DNA of 9,464 bases, from positions 1-9,464 of the forward strand of contig JAGHUY010000366.1 of assembly GCA_018064545.1 (NCBI GenBank). The letters are read 5' to 3'. A program made the translations under genes and the position numbers. The notes below the pieces were generated by a model. That model saw only the letters and a list, made by a program, of their open reading frames with translations, was not told where the DNA came from and ran no database searches. The DNA comes from Candidatus Apopatosoma intestinale (GTDB lineage: Bacteria; Bacillota; Clostridia; Oscillospirales; CAG-272). Shown one piece after another: positions 6,322 through 9,464 of this stretch. Numbering within the stretch: the first letter of the stretch is position 1; every line of letters begins with the position of its first letter.

Positions 6322-6353
6322 CGGACAAAACAAAGCAAGAGCGGACAGGACAA
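6322..6353 (+). promoter_or_regulatory. Two-turn direct repeat, candidate AraC-family operator
   Basis: CGGACAaaACAA (6322-6333) and CGGACAggACAA (6342-6353) match at 10 of 12 bases and are exactly 20 bases apart, so they lie on the same helix face. Tandem half-sites at about 20-21 bp are typical for AraC-family regulators. The second copy overlaps the -35 of the promoter reading into the AraC-type gene, suggesting autoregulation. Binding is inferred. Confidence 0.45.
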
Positions 6354-6375
6354 GACGTTCCCGATCTGATACAAT
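6347..6375 (+). promoter_or_regulatory. Extended -10 promoter for the AraC-type regulator
   Basis: TGA-TACAAT (6367-6375) is an extended -10, and AGGACA (6347-6352; GACA matches consensus) lies 17 bases upstream of the -10 hexamer. Transcription would start near 6382, leaving a leader of about 24 bases that contains AAAGGAG (6391-6397), eight bases before the ATG. Confidence 0.6.
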
Positions 6376-6405
6376 ACAAATAACGGCAGAAAAGGAGTGA
6401 GCAAA

Positions 6406-7311
6406 ATGGAATGGACGGTTTGTCTGAAAGAGGCCATTGCGTATATGGAACGAAATCTGGAAAGTGAACTCGATATCGGCGCCGTGGCGAGCCACGTTTC
6501 GGTTTCCGCGTTCTATCTGCAAAAGGGATTTCAGATTCTCACCGGCTATTCGATGGGCGAATACATTCGCTCGCGTCGGCTCTATGAGGCGGCTTTGCTA
6601 CTCATAAAGAGTGATGAAAAGATCATCGACGTCGCCGCGCGTTACGGCTACGATTCGCCGGAGAGTTTTACCAAGGCGTTTTCGCGGTTTCACGGAGCAA
6701 CGCCGAGTGCCGTGCGGCACGATCCCACGCTCATCCGTCGTTTTCTGCCGCTGAATCTCGGAATCGAAATATCAGGAGGAAACAAAATGGATTACGTTGT
6801 CAGCCCCATGTGGGGATTCAAGGTCATCGGATTCGAGCGCGTTTTCACGTATGAGAACGCCTATGCGGAGATCCCAAAGTTTTGGGATGAAATCTGCGAA
6901 AAATACTGCAACCACACGATCTATGCGGGTCTTGCCCCGTCCTGTCCCGAAGAACACGCCATCATCGACAACTGCATCGGCGAATACGGCGTCTGTATCG
7001 ACGATATCGGGGATGGCCGCTTCCGCTATCTGATCGCCGGCAAATATACAGGCGGCGCGGTGCCGGAGGGCATGACGCTGTACGAACTGCCGCAGGGCGA
7101 GTGGGCGAAGTTCCGTTGCACCGGCCCGATGCCGGACGCTTTGCAGTCATTAAACACGGAAATTTTTAAGCATTGGCTGCCCGGCAATCCCGATTTTGAA
7201 ATGGTCGGTTCCTGTAACCTCGAATGGTATTCCTGCGACGGCGAAAAGACCGACGCCGACTACCAAAGCGGTATCTGGATTCCCGTTAAGAGAAAAGAGA
7301 AGGATGCGTAA
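6406..7311 (+). CDS. AraC-family transcriptional regulator with C-terminal GyrI-like (AraC effector-binding) domain
   Basis: Encodes 301 aa. Residues about 5-105 form the AraC/XylS DNA-binding domain with two helix-turn-helices: ELDIGAVASHVSVSAFYLQKGF (about 21-42) and KIIDVAARYGYDSPESFTKAF (about 72-92), followed by the typical FHGATPSAVR. Residues about 128-298 form a GyrI-like/AraC effector-binding domain (MDYVVSPMWGFKVIGFERVF; GKYTGGAVPEGMTLYELPQGEWAKF; NPDFEMVGSCNLEWYS), the layout of E. coli Rob and of many Firmicutes multidrug- or small-molecule-sensing regulators. The ligand cannot be told from sequence. ATG at 6406 is preferred to the GTG at 6397, because that GTG lies inside the ribosome binding site. 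The preceding hydrolase gene and the MBOAT pair are possible targets by proximity only. The stop codon lies in the loop of a long hairpin. Confidence 0.93.
   Translation: MEWTVCLKEAIAYMERNLESELDIGAVASHVSVSAFYLQKGFQILTGYSMGEYIRSRRLYEAALLLIKSDEKIIDVAARYGYDSPESFTKAFSRFHGATPSAVRHDPTLIRRFLPLNLGIEISGGNKMDYVVSPMWGFKVIGFERVFTYENAYAEIPKFWDEICEKYCNHTIYAGLAPSCPEEHAIIDNCIGEYGVCIDDIGDGRFRYLIAGKYTGGAVPEGMTLYELPQGEWAKFRCTGPMPDALQSLNTEIFKHWLPGNPDFEMVGSCNLEWYSCDGEKTDADYQSGIWIPVKRKEKDA
6774..6789 (+). promoter_or_regulatory. Strong internal Shine-Dalgarno and ATG at the start of the GyrI-like domain
   Basis: AGGAGG (6774-6779) lies seven bases before an in-frame ATG (6787-6789, codon 128), which is the first residue of the GyrI-like domain. 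Sequence and spacing are optimal, better than at some true starts in this window. Initiation would give a separate 174-aa GyrI-like protein ending at 7311. In the full-length protein the Shine-Dalgarno is read as the SGG of EISGGNKM. Confidence 0.6.
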
Positions 7312-7335
7312 AGCGTCCTTCTCTTTTCTCTTAAC
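7285..7335. terminator. Long convergent hairpin between the AraC and MBOAT genes
   Basis: The arms 7285-7307 and 7313-7335 pair over 23 bases with one T-G wobble (7305/7315), around the five-base loop GTAAA. The loop holds the AraC stop codon TAA (7309-7311), and the left arm encodes the last eight residues. On the minus strand the hairpin starts three bases after the TAA (7340-7338) that ends the extended MBOAT frame. Neither side has a proper T-run, though the 3' arm is pyrimidine-rich on both strands, so it may be a weak two-way terminator or an RNA-stability element. Confidence 0.6.
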
Positions 7336-7337
7336 CA

Positions 7338-7547
7338 TTAAAAACGGAAATACAGAAACGGGTTATACGATCCGTCCACGAGATACGCCGTACTGACGAT
7401 CAGCAGAACGAGCGCGAGCACGCGGTAACAAACCGAAAGCGGAATCTGCGTCTTTTCCCAACGCCGGGAAAGTGCCGCAAACGCCTTTGGCTGCAGGGGG
7501 GTTGCCAGTAAGAGGGCAAGCAGAGCCACTACGGCGTAATTTCCGAG
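7338..7547 (-). pseudogene. Displaced C-terminal tail of the MBOAT acyltransferase, beyond an in-frame TAG
   Basis: Directly after the TAG at 7550-7548 the same frame continues for 69 sense codons to TAA (7340-7338). It encodes LGNYAVVALLALLLATPL, then a basic loop, then RVLALVLLIVSTAYLVDGSYNPFLYFRF: two further hydrophobic helices and a typical AlgI-like C-terminus. Joined to the upstream part it gives about 468 residues, the usual family length. An initiation codon (GTG at 7529) exists but no good ribosome site was seen, so this tail is best read as part of one gene broken by a nonsense codon. Confidence 0.75.
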
Positions 7548-8744
7548 CTAATACGTGGCGAGCGTATTGGAGAACCCGACGGTGCCGACGCCGAAGAGCG
7601 CACCGACCCGTTCGAGAATGTCCGCAAAATCGGACGAGTCAAAAATTTCAAATCCGATCACGGTGATAAAGACAAAGTAAACGCGGGAAAGCACGTGGGA
7701 GCGTTCCAGCCACTTCCCGTACAGATATTTTTCGCAAACGATCAGAACGCCGTACCAAAGCCCCCACAAAATAAAGTGATATTCCGCGCCGTGCCAAAGG
7801 CCGGTCACCATCCACACGACGAGCAGATTGAGGATATGCCGCGCGGGACCCACTCTGCTTCCGCCCATCGGGAAATAGAGATAATCCCGGAACCACGTGC
7901 CGAGCGTCATATGCCAACGTCGCCAAAACTCCGTCGCGCTGTGCGACACGAACGGATAGTGGAAGTTTTCCGGAAAATGGAAACCCAGCATCCGGCCGAG
8001 GCCGATCGCCATATCCGAATAACCGGAAAAGTCAAAATAAATTTGCAGAGGGCTGACAAGACCGCAGAACCAAGCGAGCAAAACCGTCTTTTCCGTAGCC
8101 CCCGTATAGACCTTGGCCAGTTCCGCGAGCGTATTGGCGATCAGCACTTTTTTACCGAGTCCAAAGCAGAAACGGCGGATGCCCTCCGTCCAGTCGTCGA
8201 GTGTCACACGACGTCCGCGCAGTTCCTCGGCAACCGTCTCATACCGCACGATGGGGCCTGCGATCAGTTGTGGGAATATCGTCACGTAGGCGGCGAAATC
8301 GAGAAAATTCCGCTCTGCTTTCACGTTCCCGCGATACACGTCGATCGTGTAGCTCATCGTCTGGAACGTATAGAAGCTGATGCCGATCGGCAACGCCACG
8401 TGGAGAAGCGAAGCTCCGGCACCGGTGACGGCGTTGAAGCTCCGAATGAACAGATCGGCATACTTGAAATACCCGAGTAGCGAGAGATTGAAGGCGAGCG
8501 AACATCCGAGGAAAAACCGCGTTAGATGCTTTTTTTCACGGAATCGCTCGATGCCGAGCGAGCAGAAATAGTCGCAGAGCGACGACGCGATCATGATCCA
8601 AACGAGTTCCTGCTCTCCCACGTAATAAAACGCTAAACTGAATAAGAGCAGAACGGCATTTTTCGCCTTGCCCGGCAAAACGGTATGCAGGATCAGAACG
8701 AGCGGTAAGAACAGGTACAAAAAACTAAGACTTGAGAAAACCAT
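7548..8744 (-). CDS. Membrane-bound O-acyltransferase (MBOAT, AlgI/DltB/PatB type), ended early by an in-frame TAG
   Basis: Encodes 398 aa with many hydrophobic segments (for example residues 5-23, 28-42, 80-94, 224-236, 305-316, 353-366). MBOAT proteins of this kind pass acyl groups across the membrane for O-acetylation or acylation of surface polysaccharides or teichoic acids. Signatures: PIGISFYTFQTMSYTIDVYRG (119-139), FPQLIAGPIVRY (157-168), FDFSGYSDMAIGLGRMLGF (237-255), EFWRRWHMTLGTWFRDYLYFPMGGSR (272-297, H278) and TGLWHGAEYHFILWGLWYG (314-332; H318 is the expected catalytic His). The frame stops at TAG just before the last two helices, which are intact after it, so the product is truncated unless the TAG is suppressed or is a sequence error. 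The ATG lies nine bases after the stop of the upstream DHHW gene, whose TGA runs into the ribosome site (GAGGTGAG), so translation is probably coupled. Confidence 0.9.
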   Translation of the reverse strand: MVFSSLSFLYLFLPLVLILHTVLPGKAKNAVLLLFSLAFYYVGEQELVWIMIASSLCDYFCSLGIERFREKKHLTRFFLGCSLAFNLSLLGYFKYADLFIRSFNAVTGAGASLLHVALPIGISFYTFQTMSYTIDVYRGNVKAERNFLDFAAYVTIFPQLIAGPIVRYETVAEELRGRRVTLDDWTEGIRRFCFGLGKKVLIANTLAELAKVYTGATEKTVLLAWFCGLVSPLQIYFDFSGYSDMAIGLGRMLGFHFPENFHYPFVSHSATEFWRRWHMTLGTWFRDYLYFPMGGSRVGPARHILNLLVVWMVTGLWHGAEYHFILWGLWYGVLIVCEKYLYGKWLERSHVLSRVYFVFITVIGFEIFDSSDFADILERVGALFGVGTVGFSNTLATY

Positions 8745-8753
8745 CGTCTCACC

Positions 8754-9464
8754 TCATTCCGTAAACAGCGTATCGGCGGAATCCACCGTCGAAATGCTGT
8801 AAGCAAACAGAACGTCCGTGCCGTCGGTCAGCGGGACAAGGGAGAACATTCCGGCAAGCGACATATAGCGGGCGTCGTATATCACGATACGGTCGTAACC
8901 CGCAAGAAGCAACGGCGCAAGGCTTCTCCCGAAAGAATCGGAAAACAGTGCCAGCGTCCTGCCGCTTTCGGTGAGCGGATTTTCGAGCACCGTCACCGTG
9001 CAAAGCCCGCCGAGATAGATGTCGTATGGATCCTCTGCCGTCATCTTTTCGGGCACATAGATGCTTCCCTCTTCCAGTCCCGTGGAATTGCGGTTGGCGC
9101 GCCATACCGTCGCCCCATCGATGATCCCGGAGTGAACCGTCGTGATGCTGTCCGGTTCGAGCGGGAGTGCCGATTGCCCGTAATAAACGCCGTAAAACGG
9201 AGAGAGCGGATCGGAAAACGTGACCGCTCCGTTCTTCTCTGCCCCCAGCCCTGTGAGAAGCGCATCCGCGACACTGGCGATGTTTTCCTGTTTCCAATGG
9301 GTATCCGTGCGGTAATAGTCGTCAAGAGAAAGCAGATTGAAAATATCAACGTACTTTCCCGGCGCCTCCTCCGATAACCGATTCCGGAGCGCGTCGTAAT
9401 CCACCGTCGGATAGCCGATCTCCTCCCGGATAAAAGCCATCTTGTCGGGGATCAGCGTGGTATA
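8754..9464 (-). CDS. DHHW/AlgJ-AlgX-like SGNH-type acyltransferase or esterase, C-terminal part (runs off the right edge)
   Basis: The open frame enters from the right edge (first codons TAT ACC ACG) and ends at TGA 8756-8754, giving 236 visible residues; the N-terminus, which should hold a signal anchor, is missing. DDYYRTDTHWKQENIASVADAL carries the Asp-x-His-Trp motif (D54, H56 of the fragment) and LALFSDSFGRSLAPLLLAGYDRIVIYDARY carries the nucleophilic Ser (S177), matching the Asp-His-Ser arrangement of AlgJ/AlgX and DHHW proteins. Such proteins act outside the membrane as partners of MBOAT acyltransferases, moving acyl groups to or from surface polymers. An internal ATG at 9440 is not the start: the frame is open upstream of it and reads YTTLIPDK, as expected inside this family. 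It lies immediately upstream of the MBOAT gene, a two-gene acylation module. Confidence 0.88.
   Translation of the reverse strand, partial: YTTLIPDKMAFIREEIGYPTVDYDALRNRLSEEAPGKYVDIFNLLSLDDYYRTDTHWKQENIASVADALLTGLGAEKNGAVTFSDPLSPFYGVYYGQSALPLEPDSITTVHSGIIDGATVWRANRNSTGLEEGSIYVPEKMTAEDPYDIYLGGLCTVTVLENPLTESGRTLALFSDSFGRSLAPLLLAGYDRIVIYDARYMSLAGMFSLVPLTDGTDVLFAYSISTVDSADTLFTE

Noticed and set aside
5808..6437. A 209-codon minus-strand frame across the hydrolase/AraC junction
   Set aside because: Arg/Ser-rich shadow of two supported plus-strand genes and of the AraC promoter region.
7695..8480. A 261-codon plus-strand frame inside the MBOAT gene
   Set aside because: Antisense shadow of a clear membrane acyltransferase; its product is Arg/His-rich without a family pattern.

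Overview
The window looks like chromosomal DNA from a low- to mid-GC Gram-positive anaerobe of the Clostridia, plausibly a gut Oscillospiraceae-type organism. Evidence: the Firmicutes gene order pth-mfd, a highly codon-biased pyruvate phosphate dikinase (the glycolytic enzyme many Clostridia use), strong AGGAG-type ribosome binding sites, and an intergenic GGGAGGGAG-type repeat of a kind I associate with gut Clostridia genomes. The lineage call is inference; no rRNA or tRNA gene is present to fix it.

Layout. Positions 1-1045 (minus strand) carry pth followed by the first 141 codons of mfd. The two genes are separated by only 9 bases, and mfd appears to begin at a rare ATT codon. Positions 1046-1283 form a divergent control region with a pth promoter, phased A-tracts and an extended -10 promoter for ppdK. 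ppdK fills 1284-3923. The 170-base gap after it holds a hairpin terminator with an alternative partner, a perfect 20-base palindrome and a near-consensus CcpA cre box. It leads into a sigma-70/ECF-like factor with a large C-terminal extension (4094-5368). A 249-base gap holds an inverted pair of dispersed-repeat units. Next come a short choloylglycine-hydrolase-like Ntn hydrolase (5618-6310) and an AraC-type regulator with a GyrI-like ligand domain (6406-7311), which has its own promoter and a two-turn direct repeat as a candidate operator.

The right end (7338-9464, minus strand) is a surface O-acylation pair: a DHHW/AlgJ-AlgX-like protein, cut by the window edge, and a membrane-bound O-acyltransferase (MBOAT, AlgI/DltB type). 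The MBOAT reading frame is interrupted by a single in-frame TAG, with 69 further codons of convincing membrane protein after it. The pair converges on the AraC gene across a 23-bp hairpin whose loop holds the AraC stop codon.

Most interesting points: (1) both regulators (sigma fusion and AraC-GyrI) have a consensus Shine-Dalgarno and an in-frame ATG exactly at the junction with the C-terminal domain, suggesting that each gene could also make its C-terminal domain alone; (2) an in-frame amber codon interrupts the MBOAT gene, and a second TAG lies in frame between pth and mfd; (3) cre, attenuator-like and palindromic elements sit between ppdK and the sigma gene. I found no complete, clearly new multi-gene system; the sigma factor with its unrecognised C-terminal domain is the best candidate for undescribed biology.
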